This document shows, in pieces, positions 22,990 through 34,825 of a DNA stretch of 64,000 nucleotides. Source of the DNA: Paulownia fortunei. Its lineage: Eukaryota > Streptophyta > Magnoliopsida > Lamiales > Paulowniaceae. The notes beneath the pieces were generated by a model, which searched no databases, had not been told where the DNA came from, and saw nothing but the letters and a program-made list of their open reading frames with translations. Both the position numbers and the translations under genes were made by a program. The stretch is from assembly GCA_019321725.1 (NCBI GenBank), contig CM033109.1, forward strand, positions 10,509,993 to 10,573,992, in the 5' to 3' direction. Each line of letters starts with the position of its first letter. Positions within the stretch are counted from its first letter, which is position 1.

Positions 22990-24780
22990 TAAGCAGCAAT
23001 AGACTCCTACTTTTTTGGCAAAAATGGTTGAAGGGGAACCAGAAGAACTAGAAGATGTATTAGAGTCAGCCTCAAAACTTATAGCAGCAGGATCAGGAAC
23101 AACTGTAGACTACTTTCCCTTTATTTGAGCAAGTAAACTCAGAATCTCCTTCTCCTTGTCTAGGGACTACTTGATCTATTCACGATCCTCATGCAATTAT
23201 TTTTTAAGATAACTGTAATAGTCCATAGATTAAGTGGAAACATAAGCAATAAAGGGTGATGTTCCAACATGACTAGGAACATTAGTTGGGATAGCTGCAT
23301 CAAGATCATTTTCAAACGCCTTTAAAAAATTAACAATATTTTTTTTTTGAAATACTAAAAGCACGGTTGGGAGAAATCAGATTCTCTCTCATTTTCTTAT
23401 TAAACCCTTGAGAGATAAGAAGATTATAGATCAAAGATAGGAAATGTAGATTGCTATGTGTAGTCTGAACTTCTGCATGCTTCATAATTGTTTTGAGGAC
23501 ATGCCTCCTAAAATCAAATGGATGGACTATGCTTACACAATATAAAAAAGTGGCTTGATCCTTAACAATGACTGTGTGGTTTGTGGTAGGGCTCCAGTTT
23601 GTGGTGGCAACTTTCTGGAGGATGGCATACCTAAGAGTAAGTAAAGCAATAGAGACATTAGTATCCTTAATAGGCGAAGAGATAACTTTCTTCCCAATGA
23701 TGTTCTAACACAATAAATCTAGATCATTAGGGGGTTCAACATCACTAACATTAGGTGTAATAAAAAAATCATTGATCAAACTGGAGGCAAAGAAATAAAT
23801 CCTATTACGCATAAACATTTGTCCAAACTTAGTAGACTCAAATTTATCAAATGTGGTGTGTAAATTTATGTAAAATTCATGCACAATAGTAGGGATAAAA
23901 GGTTTGATGTTCATGATAGTCTTCATCAACCTACGTTCACTCAACAACTTGTCAAGCCCTCTTTCTTCAAACTTTTTTAGTTTAATTAACATCTCAAACA
24001 ACAACTCTCTCTTAGACACATATTTCCATATGCTCTTCTGCAAGATCAATATAGAATTTATGAAAGTAAGCAAAAATTATCTCTATAGGCTTATCACCCA
24101 TGGATGGTCTAAGAGCAGAGTCCCCAGAGTTAATATCAGACAAGTTGACAATTGATTTTCCAGCAATAGAATGCCCAAGCTCATAATCGAGATCTTAGTT
24201 GCTTCTGGCGTATCGTGTTCTATGTGGTGTTGGAACATTAATTCCAACATGACCTCAGAAGTACTTTCTTGTTGAACAGGAGCTTCAATAGACTCAAACA
24301 AAGTAGAAATTGGTACGATTAGCTTAGGAACAATAGAGTAGACTAGAAAGCAGTATGGCTGCCAAAATTTTACTCAGGTTCAAGCACTGGACCTTATTGA
24401 ATGTTCACCAAAGTTGCAACAGCATCAGTGGTGTCTGCCAATAACGTACTAGGGGTATGGAAGGAAGAATCATCGCAGGCTTTCGATAGATAAGACGATA
24501 GACTAACTAACTAGGTTCGTCTTCTCAATAAGAACTGTGGGAACCTATTCTGGGTTTTCTTCAATGGGTTGATCTTCATTTTAGGCAGACGACTCCAGTT
24601 CAAGAGGTGGATAAATGATGTCTAAAAGATCAAGTTCTAAATCTGGTTCCTCCATTAGAACTTGATCTGGTTTAGTACGCCCTTTCTTTTCAGCCTGCGC
24701 ACCATACTGTTCCCTTTCTCCTTTCACTTTTTCTTCTTCATTTAAGCAAGAGTCTCATTATGGGAATCAGACATCATAAA
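22990..24780 (-). pseudogene. copia B post-pol ORF, putative plant transposon protein domain
   Basis: Minus strand, between pol and the 3' LTR. The best part (24073 down to 22990) reads as about 360 codons with a few stops: an N-terminal KFEERGLDKLLSERRLMKT, then PFIPTIVHEFYINLHTTFDK, a segment with SALLTLRYAILQKV-like order near 23600, and HFLSLIYNLLISQGF. This pattern matches what I know as the putative plant transposon protein domain found downstream of pol in SIRE-type elements, in the slot sometimes called env-like. An upstream piece (24301-24780) is polar and acidic. No signal peptide or membrane segment is evident. Function unknown; the domain name is from memory. Confidence 0.6.
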
Positions 24781-25836
24781 ATCTGGAAGAAATTTTGCAT
24801 CAAAAACATAAGAAAACTTTAGTAGAAAAGTGTGGAAGATAAAGAATTTTTTTGATTGCTATAAAAACTAGCATTTCAAGATCTACCACTAAGGGTAAAA
24901 GGCCTATTTATACCCAAACCCTAATTATTCTCGCCCAACAGTCATGTGCTAATAAAATTCCCTCCAATCCATTATAATAATATTTGGTATTCATGCATCC
25001 ACTCACACATATTTTTTATTTGTTAGGAGTTTTTGAAAATTGTGATAATAGAAACATGTTTCAACATGATCTCGTATCTGATCTTTCATATTGTACAAGA
25101 AAATTAATGTTTAAAAGGAAAATAAAAATCCCTAAAATCATGCTTATAATGTTGGAATGCAAATCACACACGATATGAATCAAACAAATTCTGAACAAGT
25201 CATTTTGAGATTTCAAAAATCCCAATTCTAAAAAATCAATAAGGAAATTCAAGCTTAAATACGTTTTGCTATTGAACTCTAAAATAAATTAAGATAGATA
25301 GTCCATAAATTTCATGCCTATAAATAGCTCTTTTTCATTCAACTCCAAAATTAATGTTATGTTCAGTGTTCGCACATGATGTGAGAATATGGATTTAACC
25401 AGTTAATAGCTTTGACTCCAGCTCTAGAGTAGCTTTTTCTCATGGTAGATCATCCTTAGATATTTGTGATAGCTAGGCCCAGATTACTTATGATTAGTTT
25501 TCACTCCATAGAGTTAAGTAGTTTTTTCTATCAAAAGCCTCCTACTTCTCATGTTCAATGTAAAGTTCAAATTTAACATGAAACATATATGTCATATATT
25601 CTAGTTCAATATCAAAACAGAAAAGTTGTTATTTCTAAATTGAGATTCCGAAACTAAATTTTTGAAAATCTAATTATTTTTAGACTCACAATGCAATATG
25701 CCTAAAATAATTCCTAACAAGATGTATGAAATTAAAAAAAAACTTAACCTAAATTCTATCATGTCAACAAACTGTTGAAATATAAATTGATGATACTCTA
25801 TAGTTCATGATGTTCTAACATTAGACTGAACATATA

Positions 25837-26551
25837 TTACAGAACACAAACACCCGAGGACTTTCTCAATGCAATGAACCTTTGTGCATCAATATCCTTG
25901 CTAAATATGCCAGTTAGTTGGTTCTCAATTATAACATGTTCTATTATCTCAGTTCCACTTTCAATCAACTCTCTGATAAAATGATATCATATGTCAATGT
26001 GTTTTGTCCTAAAGTGTTGAACTGGATTTTTGAAAATATTTATCGCATTCATGTTATCACAAAATACATTCACAGACTCTTGCACAATTCCATAGCCTGC
26101 AAGCATTTGCTTCATCCATAGGAGTTGTGAACTATAATTTCCACAAGCAATATACTCAACCACATCAGTTGATAAAGGCATACAGTTTTGTTTCTTACTA
26201 AACCATGATATGAAATTATTACCAAGAAAGAAACAACCACCTGATGTGCTCTTAAGATCATCCACAACTCCTGTCCAATCTCCATCACTATAATATGCAA
26301 TTTTTGCATTAATATCTTTGAGTACCAAATACCATATCTGGTGTGCCATTAACATATCTAATAATCCATTTGATGGCTATTGAATGTGACTCTTTTGGAT
26401 TCAGTTGGTACCTACCACAGATACCAACACTAAAGTAAATATCAGGCCTTAAAGCAGTAAGATATAAAAGGTTGCCAATCATGTTTCTATAAAGTGATGT
26501 TTCAATTGATGTTCCAACATCATCTTTGGATATCCTGTCATTTGTGCTCAT
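25837..26551 (-). pseudogene. copia B RNase H domain and pol C-terminus
   Basis: Minus strand. SLYRNMIGNLLYLTALRPDI is the RT-RNase H connection. YYSDGDWTGVVDDLKSTSGG and LSTDVVEYIACGNYSSQLLW are classical copia RNase H blocks. The frame continues to IFSKDIDAQRFIALR and a stop at 25837-25839, the expected end of pol. In the second acidic block the usual TEAEY reads TDVVEY, so a catalytic acid may be lost. Frameshifts separate the pieces near 26310 and 25987. Confidence 0.85.
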
Positions 26552-27320
26552 AGGAGTTTTTGTATTTGGTGTTATCTAAGCTAAACTTCCTTACTAGGTT
26601 ACGTGCATATTTACTATAAAAAAAAAAGATGTCATCATCAAGTTGTTTGATTTGTAAACCTAGAAAGTAATTTAACTCACCAACCATACTCATCTCAAAC
26701 TCCCTAAACATTTGTTCAACTAACTCATCAATTTTATGCTTAGATGTTGACCTAAAAACTATGTCATCCATATAAATTTGTGCTCCTCTTTTTTATCAAC
26801 TCTTCATCTCTTTTAACCTTTATTGACTAAAAAGTTTGTTAATGTTCATACCAAGCTCTAAGAGTTTGTTTCAATCCATTAGATCCTCAAAACCCTTATG
26901 TTGTTCTACATAGGCCTCTTCATTCAAAAAACCATTCAAGAAGGCATTTTTAACATCCATTTGGTAAAGTTTGAAATTTACAAGCATGCAATGACCAAAA
27001 GTAACCTAACAGACTCTAACCTAGCTATAGGGGTAAAAGTTTCATCAAAATCAATTCCCTAAATTTATGTGTAATATTGTGCAACTAATCCAACTTTATT
27101 CCTTGTAATCCAACAAGGGATGGAACATCAAAATAAACATTGTGTTTTTCAATTTTCTCTATCTTTGCAGAACCCAATATTTTACCAACTTTCTTAGTAA
27201 AGCTGATAATCTCCTCCTCTTTGGAGAATTATGCAAAATTAGAAAAATCATCAATAAGCACATTAGATGATTCTATAACAATTTGAGTCCCCATGTTTAA
27301 CACATAATAGGCTCTATTAT
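26552..27320 (-). pseudogene. copia B reverse transcriptase, degraded
   Basis: Minus strand. The catalytic YMDDIVF is near 26757-26775, followed by MVGELNYFLGLQIKQ, a highly conserved copia segment. Upstream, stop-broken sequence still shows a VKNAFLNGFLNEE-like segment near 26950 and a GLKQTLRAW-like segment near 26850. Only 77 codons stay open around the catalytic motif. Confidence 0.85.
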
Positions 27321-28500
27321 TTGTGGAATATCCTAAAAAGACTCCCTCATCACTCTTCGCATCAAATTTTCCCAACTAATCATGATCATTAAGTACAAAG
27401 CATGCACAAAAAATGTGAAAATAGTTGAGATTTGATTTCTTACCTTTCCAAAGTTTATAAGGGTCTTACTAATACCATATCTCAAGTGAACTCTATTAGA
27501 GATGTAACAAGCTGTACTGGTGGCTTCAGACCACAACCTTTGAGCCAATTTCTTAGAATTGAACATGACTTATGTCATTTCTTGTAATGTCATATTCTTC
27601 CTTTCAACCACACCATTTTGTTGAGGTGTCTTGGGGGCTAAAAACTCATGAGTAGTTTCATGCTTATCATAATAATTAGTAAAATTAATGTTTTCAAATT
27701 CTTTCCCATGGTCATTTCTATTTCTAACAATATGACATATTTCACTATTTTTCTCATTGTTCACCTAGCACAGAGTTTCTTAAAGATATGAAAAGTATCA
27801 AATTCTCTCTCTGAAAGTCAACCTAAATGTATCTAGAGAATTCATCTACGCATACAAACATGTTCTTCTTACTTCCAAGGCTTTCAACCTGTATAAGACC
27901 TATTAGATCTATATGACAAGTTATGTGGTATACCAATATGTTGGAACATAGGATGGGATACCCATTTCTATTTATTAAATTGGCAAGGGCCACAAATACC
28001 ATCCTTTTTTCCTACTCAATTTTGGTACTTCCAAAACTGCATTTCCATTCACAAGTTTTGTCAAACTCTTAAAATTTAAGTGCCCAAGTTTCTGGTGCCA
28101 AATTTCAGTTTCATCTTATGTGATGTTCAAACATGAAATCTGATGTTATGTAGCATTTATCAGATGAACTTTTACCCATCAAAACCTATCAAAATACAAT
28201 TGTCTTTATCATCAAAAACTTGACACAAATATTTTATAAAATGAACAAACAAATTTTGATCTCGTAATTAACTATTACTAATCAAGTTTGCCTTAAGTCC
28301 TTCAATCAACAATATATTTTCAATCGGGTAAGCTTTTAACATCTAAAGTTCCTTTATTGAGAATCCATCCATGCACACCATCCCCAAAAGTCACGTAGCC
28401 TTTTCCAGTACATTAAAAGTTTAATAAATTGTTTTTATTTCTAGTCATATGCCTAGAACAACCACTATCAAATTACCAAGAATTACTAGTAGATGTTTTC
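27321..28500 (-). pseudogene. copia B integrase, degraded
   Basis: Minus strand. A DHGKEFENINF segment (second catalytic aspartate) and PQQNGVVERKN (catalytic glutamate) lie in one open piece (27570-27764), and AQRLWSEATSTACYISNRV follows in the next. The region 27780-28500 corresponds to the first catalytic aspartate and the pre-integrase zinc finger, too broken to give a frame. Family assignment is firm; activity is excluded. Confidence 0.85.
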
Positions 28501-28519
28501 AAGGACATGTATGCAACAT

Positions 28520-30240
28520 TGCACCTAAGATAAGATTTCCTAATCCAAATTATGCATGAAAAATTATTTTCAGATCAATCTTAATCTTTGGTGTATGTTT
28601 AGGCATAGATTTTGGTTCATGTTTAAACTTTCCAGAAAATGATGTTATAACATGCATTCCATTCCATAAGTTATTTTTCAATTTAAAACACTTAGAACGT
28701 ATATGACCAGAAATATGACAGTAATGGCAGATTGGCACGAACCTTTTTCTTACCAGAATTAAAGATAGAGGGTTTTGTATCAGTTCTTTTCACAAATTCA
28801 GTTTTTAATTTGGAATCCTTGTTTGTATATGAGTAATCACCAGTATAACCAAAACCTTGATTGTTTTCTCTAACTTGTCCAGTAAAAAGGATTTTATCAA
28901 ATTTGGTTTACCAATGTTCATTTTAGATAAAGAAGCTTTGGTCCTTCCCAACACAAAAAATATGTTATTGAGCATCTTGTCCTTCTCAGCAATCTAATAT
29001 TGCAGTGTTCCAACTCTTGTTGTCACTCCACCTTTTGACTGAAAGCTCAAAAACCTATCATTCCAATGACTTGGTCTTATAGACTTCAAGCCATTTTTGG
29101 TATATCTGGTTGTACACCTCCTTAATGTCCTCAACATTTAGTTTATCATTATCATTGTTGCAATCAGAATCATCATCTGTTTAAAATATTTTGAATAACT
29201 TTTTCCTTACCTTTTGATGCAGTGTCAGTAGTGACATAAAAAATATTCGATGTTCCAACTTGTGTTCCAACATGAATAGTAACATAGCATTTCCTAGAGG
29301 GGACAATTATGTCCTACTTTGGGAAAAAACATAAAGCCAGATGATTGCTCACAACTTTATCTTCTTCTTCTTAGGAATCCTCAAACTACGCATCACCCCA
29401 TGCAATGTTGAGTGATCTTCCCTTCTTTTGAGAGTGTTTACACATTTGAATTTTTTATGTCCAACCCTTCATACTCTCCACAATAAATACGCTTATCATT
29501 CATGTTATTAGAATAAACAAACGGATTATGAGCACTTTTATTTTTAGAAAAATTGGAACTTTTACCTGCTTTGGATTTTTAGTTCTTCTTATTCATATTT
29601 TTGGTAAGTAGAACTAGTGCATTAGTCATGTCAGGAACATAAGATGGAATATTATTATCTAATTGTTGGACTTCAGCTTGTAATATACTTCCTTTATCTT
29701 TCAGCCTTTTATTTTACTTGAGATTCATCTCAAAAGTCTGAAGTAAGCCCATCAAGTCATCTAGATGCATTTGAGTGACGTCATTGGCCTTATCAATGGC
29801 AGTAACTTTGTGAGCAAAACTTTTAGGCAAGGATCTCAATGTCTTTCTTACCAAGTTAGTGTCATAATATTTTTTTCCCAAGCCATGAGCCTCATTTGCA
29901 ATATCATAAAGTTTGGACCGAAGCAGTCCCTTCATAGGCTACTTGAAGTATGTTCACTAAAGATGGAGCTTAAGGCTTTGGAATTGTTATTTGCAAGTTC
30001 ATTTCAATAGTGGTCCATAAAGGTTCTGGAACGACTTTGTTTTTCCCATTCTCCATGACTAGGTGCTTCTATCCAGTAATAACAGTTGCCATGCCTTCTC
30101 ATCATGATATATGATGAAGACTCACATACTATCATTCCAATACGAATAATTAGACCCATCCAACAATGGTGGATGTGTAACCGAGCCTCGTTTTCTTAAA
30201 ATATTCAAATTTGCACTTAAAAGGATAAATAATTAGTCCA
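28520..30240 (-). pseudogene. copia B gag with CCHC zinc knuckle, degraded
   Basis: Minus strand. It starts near 30190 with PPLLDGSNYSYW, the usual plant copia Gag opening. A 73-codon piece (29714-29935) has KKYYDTNLVRKTLRSLPKSF and HLDDLMGLLQTFE, a UBN2-type capsid. A first knuckle near 29490 is degraded. A second is intact: CHYCHISGHIRSKC near 28690-28735 (C-x2-C-x4-H-x4-C). The long linker and paired knuckles are typical of SIRE-type elements. Confidence 0.83.
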
Positions 30241-30268
30241 AAATCTCACTAAATATATCTAGTGACCA

Positions 30269-30283
30269 ACTCTAGATACTACT
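30269..30283 (-). promoter_or_regulatory. Degraded initiator-Met tRNA primer binding site of copia B
   Basis: Minus-strand bases next to the 5' LTR read AGTAGTATCTAGAG, close to the TGGTATCAGAGC primer site used by most plant copia elements. Several mismatches are present. Position supports the call more than sequence does. Confidence 0.6.
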
Positions 30284-30766
30284 TGTTAGAATCTTCTGTT
30301 GATGTTATTTAACAGTTAACCAGTTTATCAAATTCGTTATGTTGCAATTAATGTTATAACACTAGTTACAACATGAAACCAAGTGCATAACATAAAAAAT
30401 AAAAATTGACACAATAATTTTAACGAGGTTTGGGTATAAATCACAAGAATCAAATGTTCAATCTTTGGTTCGAAATCTGCCTTGCCTATGGAAACTTTTA
30501 TAAAGCTTTATTCTTGAAAAAATTTCCAATAGAAAGATCAAGTCTTTCCTCTTGTTGGATATGGATTTATTTGGAGATATCTTGAGAATTTATTTTCATA
30601 AATTTCTTAAGCTTATCTTTAATAGATTCATCCATTATGGTTAGTCTTGGATTAAAACTCATTTTAAAACTATGAAAAACTCAACTTATCATATTTAGAG
30701 GAACTAATAAAAATCAACTTGTGTTTTACACAAAACAATGCCAAAAAATAATTCATGGACTTAATA
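30284..30766 (-). repeat. 5' LTR of copia B, internally deleted
   Basis: It aligns to the 3' LTR at 21502-21654 and 22223-22590, with a clean join at 30440/30441. The missing 570 bp includes the candidate TATA box, so this LTR probably could not start the element transcript even before the ORFs decayed. GATTA at 30767-30771 marks the outer edge. Confidence 0.9.
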
Positions 30767-30771
30767 GATTA

Positions 30772-31237
30772 ATACATAGTGATGTGGTATCACTTCAATT
30801 CTTCAAACTTCAAGTTGGATGTCAACTGCAACATGGATCATTGCCTGTGTCACAAATAATTGTTGGGGCGTCGGAAACCGAAGCAAGTAGGAATAAAGTA
30901 GAGAGCTAATTTTTGTAAAGAGCTGAATAAATTGTATACCTTAATATCATGGGAAAATAGGGTATTTATAGTTTTCTAATGAAGAATTGTCACGTGCACA
31001 TGGACCACTTATACTTAATAAGCCATAGGCTCAAGCCATCCTATCAGGCCTATTGGAGGCCTATGGGCCTTTTATTTTTTAGCCATGTCCCATCACTTGG
31101 TACAATAGATTTATCTCTTATGCTTGAAGATTAACTCTATTAATCACGTTGCTAATGCTATGCCCCTATAGCTTTTAATGTCTATTAAATTCCGTGTTCA
31201 AAATTGATCAAATAAATCATGATTAGGGTAAAATTTT
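30772..31237. other. Unassigned sequence next to copia B
   Basis: Target sequence into which copia B inserted. One 62-codon plus-strand frame (30721-30909) overlaps the LTR and has no family resemblance. The short motif AGGCCTATTGGAGGCCTATGG (near 31045) is a local direct repeat. No gene is supported. Confidence 0.4.
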
Positions 31238-32460
31238 ATGGAATTCAATAACTTCCACCAACAGAGTTGGGAATACAAAAAATTGTGCTTGGAAAAGCCC
31301 ATTGGAATTAGTAAACTACAAAAGTCACTATACCCCACATTAAGGATTCAATTTTTTGGAGTCTTTGCAATGGTTCTCAAAGAAATTTTAGGTAAGATAG
31401 ATGGATCTAGAATACGAAAATTTCCTTCTTTCTGTGCTTTGCTTGTTTCAAATTTAATTGATAAGAATTCTAAGACTTGGAATTTGTTTGAGGTCACTTC
31501 TTATGAACCAACCTTTTGTTATTAGTTGGATTAAAGTGATTCCCATTCCCATATTTTCTACTAAATACATAACACTATGGAGAGAAGAATATTTTACTCT
31601 GAAAAGTGCATATCACTTGTTGTTCTCATTATAAAAATTTATAAAAACTCTATTTTCTCTTGGAAAAAAATATGGAAATTGAAAATTAGACTTTCAATAA
31701 GGTTTTCTCTATGGTTATTTGCCCATCATAAGTTACCTATGACTAAACTACTTTTTGATTAAGAACAACTTCCTAAATTAACTTGTACCCTCACGTACCC
31801 TTGCAAAGAAAGTGAAGAAGTTATGCAACATGTTTTTAGTAATTGTGAAGTTTCTAAACTCCTTGTATACATATTGTGTGTAATTTGGAAATATAGAAAC
31901 AATGCAACTGTTAGTAATAAACCAATCAATCCAAATGAAATGTTATTCACCATTGATAAACTTTGTAATTGTTATGTTTATTAAAAGTCCTAAGTAAATA
32001 TGATTTTAATTGAGAACCCCCCTTACTCAAGCTTTAAACTTAATATTGATGGTTCAGCCTTGACTAAGAACCTGGTATGACCAAAATAAGTGGTATAGTT
32101 CGGTATGGATTTAGAAGTTTGTGAACCTCCCCCCCCCACCCCCCCACCCCCAAAAAAAAAAAAGAATAGTTATAGAACCAATTATGAAGTTGAATTATGG
32201 GCTTATACTGAAGGGCTTTTATTCGCAAAAAATCTAGATATTACAAATCTTGTTGTTAGGTTGATTCTATATTTTTGATATATTGTTTTGATAGAAAATA
32301 GTCCCCCCAATTATGTTGGCCAAGCTTCAAGCATCAAACCTTAGGGCATACAATAATTTTAATGTTTGGCCATTGTTTTTGCAAAATTAATCGGTCAAGG
32401 ATTTAGCTAAAAATATAACTAAGAGTGTCAGCTCCATTTGTAGCATATTTATTTTGATTA
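31238..32460 (+). pseudogene. L1-type LINE 3' end: zf-RVT and RNase H remnants
   Basis: Plus strand. 31238-31525 is weakly like the region after RT in plant LINEs. 31640-31870 matches the zf-RVT module: WKKIWKLKIRLS, FAHHKLPMTKLL, then C, C, EEVMQHVFSNCE. 32020-32260 resembles the LINE-type RNase H: FKLNIDGSA at the first catalytic aspartate and, in another frame, VELWAYTEGLLFAKN around the second acidic motif. A C/A homopolymer tract (32129-32163) interrupts the RNase H. No RT core remains. It is a 5'-truncated, decayed copy. Confidence 0.65.
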
Positions 32461-32820
32461 AATAAACTATCAAATATGGTGCCAATCAACCAAGAAATAA
32501 GTAGAAAAAAGCAAAAAAGCAAAAAAAATAGAAAAGAAAAAGGTGATGGCCAGCAAAGGCAAGGTCTAGCCTAATAGGATGCCACAGAATAAAAAGTTGT
32601 AGCACATAGGCACCTAGGGGCTGCATTGCACCTCGAAGACTATATAGGCTAGGCACTATTGAGGCGAGTTTTTAATGTGTTGGGGCCTTTTTTTGGGGAA
32701 ATCCTTATATAAATAGGATTGGTTGAGATATTTGAGAGAATTCTCTAGTAACTTTTAATCTCCTTTCATTATAATGAAATATGTAGTGACAAAATAAGAT
32801 GTAGTCACACATTGTGGCGG
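32461..32820. other. Unassigned sequence between LINE and gypsy copy 1
   Basis: An A-rich stretch (32490-32540) may be the LINE 3' tail. 32610-32665 has CACCTAGGGGCTGC-type sequence recalling the CCTAGG repeats in the Athila LTR at 4839-4934. A TATATAAATA at 32706-32715 on the plus strand is TATA-like but no transcript can be assigned. Confidence 0.35.
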
Positions 32821-33140
32821 GGCTGAACTCTGATCCGAATTTTAGTGATTCATTTTGTGCAACTATGTAGATGAATTTTCTGTTATCATCAAGACCTAAT
32901 TAGGTTGAGCTTCCAATAGACAAATTGTACCTCTATCTCTTGTTTTTCAAATGAAATAAGCTTCAAGTCCATAGGGCTTTTGATCATGAAGTTATGCTCA
33001 AATTACAAACACTGCACAAGTATGGAAACATACTTCCATTTATTCCCTAACACAAAATATTAATAAAATAATAATATTAAGAAGAATAAAGCAAGAAAGG
33101 TATAAAGGATTTGATACAAAAATATATCAAAATATGCCCC
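32821..33140 (-). repeat. Partial 3' LTR of gypsy copy 1
   Basis: Reverse complement matches the first 330 bp of the LTR at 48000: CATATTTTGATATATTTTT, ATCAAATCCTTTATA, AAAAGCCCTATGGAC and GGATCAGAGTTCAGCCC. Similarity stops at 32821. The first few LTR bases after the GGGG-rich polypurine tract differ from copy 3. Confidence 0.82.
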
Positions 33141-34825
33141 ACACTTAACCCTTGCTTGTCCTCGAGCAAGCCTAAAACAAACATAAACTAATCCTCTTTT
33201 GTAGGAAATCACAATTGCATTTAGCATATGCAACAAGCCTTTAAACCCCTAGGGGCCCATAGAGGACAAGTTATAGTCTCGTGAAGGTTTCCAACAGTGA
33301 TACCCACAAACACCTATAATAACTATCTTCCAACTTTTATTCTCATGAAGCAACAAAATAATATGAAAATAAAATCAAATAAGTGTTAGAGTTTAACTCT
33401 TAGTCATTCAAAAATCAATACATTTCCACAATAAGCATACTCAAGTGTGTGTGTGGACAGTTAATGTCAATAGTGATGAAACTATGCATGCTTCAAATAA
33501 GGAATTCTCATAAAACCTTACAAAAACTATCACCCAATCTCTAACAGAAAAGTTAAACATCATAGGCTCTTCCTTTGGTGCAAATCTCCATTACACTGAA
33601 CATAAAAGGTCTTTAACAAAGGTTGTAATGGGGACAAAGGGTGGTAATGTATCTAAGAAATAAAAGGATAAGATGCAACAAAAATTCTAAAAACTTCATG
33701 GAATTAGAGATATAGAATTTATTGACGAAGAATTCTCAAAGTCCACAAATTTCACACTAGAGTCTATTGTTATTGAATTGGACCCCTCTTATTCATCTTG
33801 CAACATGTTAATTTTAGTTGCAACTTATAGCACTTTGTAATTTTTTTTTCTTTCTATTTTTTTTTCTTATTATTTTTTTTCTTTTTTTTAAAGAAAAACT
33901 CCTCTACACTTATCTTCTATTCCAACCTGAATTTCTTTTGTAAGTTCAAGCTGTTAATTGAATGTCTCTTAAACTCCAATCATTTTTAGAACAAATGTTA
34001 GATAATAGTGTATTTAGACTAAGTAAAAAAATATGGTTACAAAAAAAAAATATTTATTGAAAGACTGAAAGTGGTTTACTAGGGGGGTGGTTTCTTGAAA
34101 CATCATATAGGGAACAAACTGATTTGGCAATGGTGCTAGAAAGCCTAATGCCTTAATCATTTTTCTAGTAGTGCACTATCAGTCGTTCGTCTCGACACAC
34201 CAAAAGTAAAAGTTCTAATACTCAACACCTACATGTTGAAAATTCAAGTGATAATTAGAGCAAGGGCATAAGAACTATCTATTTTGACATGATTGACTTC
34301 ATACTGAATAACATAACTGTTTATGCAAAACAAAATTTGAGTATAATTATCGCAAAAATATATTAACCAAATAACAATATCAAAGTCCAAAACAACACCC
34401 ATCATCAATCAAACCATATTATTCATGCTTAATTTTAATCATTGAAGTTGGAAGAAACTCTACGACTAAAAAAAAAATTGGTAATTCACAAACATGGCAT
34501 GTTATGCAAAAATTAAGGATGCGTCTCAAGAGTATTACAATTACCCTTTACTCAACTATCATTTTTCATGCTTTCAACGGACGCATCAACAAAACACGCT
34601 TGATTTTTTTATTTTATTTTATTTTTTAAAATACTAGAAAAACACACATTGAACACACAAATAATGATATCAACTATCTCTCCCCCCAACCTAATCGAGA
34701 CATTGTCTTCAATGTCAAAAATAGATAGAAAAATAGAGTTTGAAAGATATCACCTGAAATGTAGCTAATAAAGCTGAAACAAAAAAAAAATACATACTAT
34801 TAGATAAAATCATTAACAATAAGTA
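33141..34825 (-). other. Untranslated region between LOG and the 3' LTR, copy 1
   Basis: No coding capacity is supported on either strand. Next to the LTR, minus-strand GTTAAGTGTGGGG (33141-33153) is a plausible polypurine tract, and GGTTGGGGGGAGAG (34678-34692) is another purine run. T-rich tracts occur at 33840-33893 and A-rich ones at 34044. The first 80 bp after the LOG stop are shared with copy 3, showing that this tail is element sequence. Confidence 0.6.

Larger units (their letters stand above)
21502..30766 (-). mobile_element. SIRE/Maximus-like Ty1/copia retrotransposon B
   Basis: Minus-strand copia element with LTRs at 21502-22590 (3') and 30284-30766 (5'), flanked by the 5-bp duplication GATTA (21497-21501 and 30767-30771). 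It encodes a long gag with a zinc knuckle, integrase, RT and RNase H in copia order, then an additional ORF before the 3' LTR. The extra post-pol ORF, about 9.3 kb length and a long gag fit the SIRE/Maximus lineage; the lineage name is inference. All frames are broken, and the 5' LTR has lost its middle. Confidence 0.92.

Noticed and set aside
25918..26121. 67-codon plus-strand frame
   Set aside because: It is antisense to the copia B RNase H, which has clear domain motifs on the minus strand.
32706..32715. Plus-strand TATATAAATA as a gene promoter
   Set aside because: No coding sequence or element start follows in a sensible position; AT-rich plant DNA gives such matches often.
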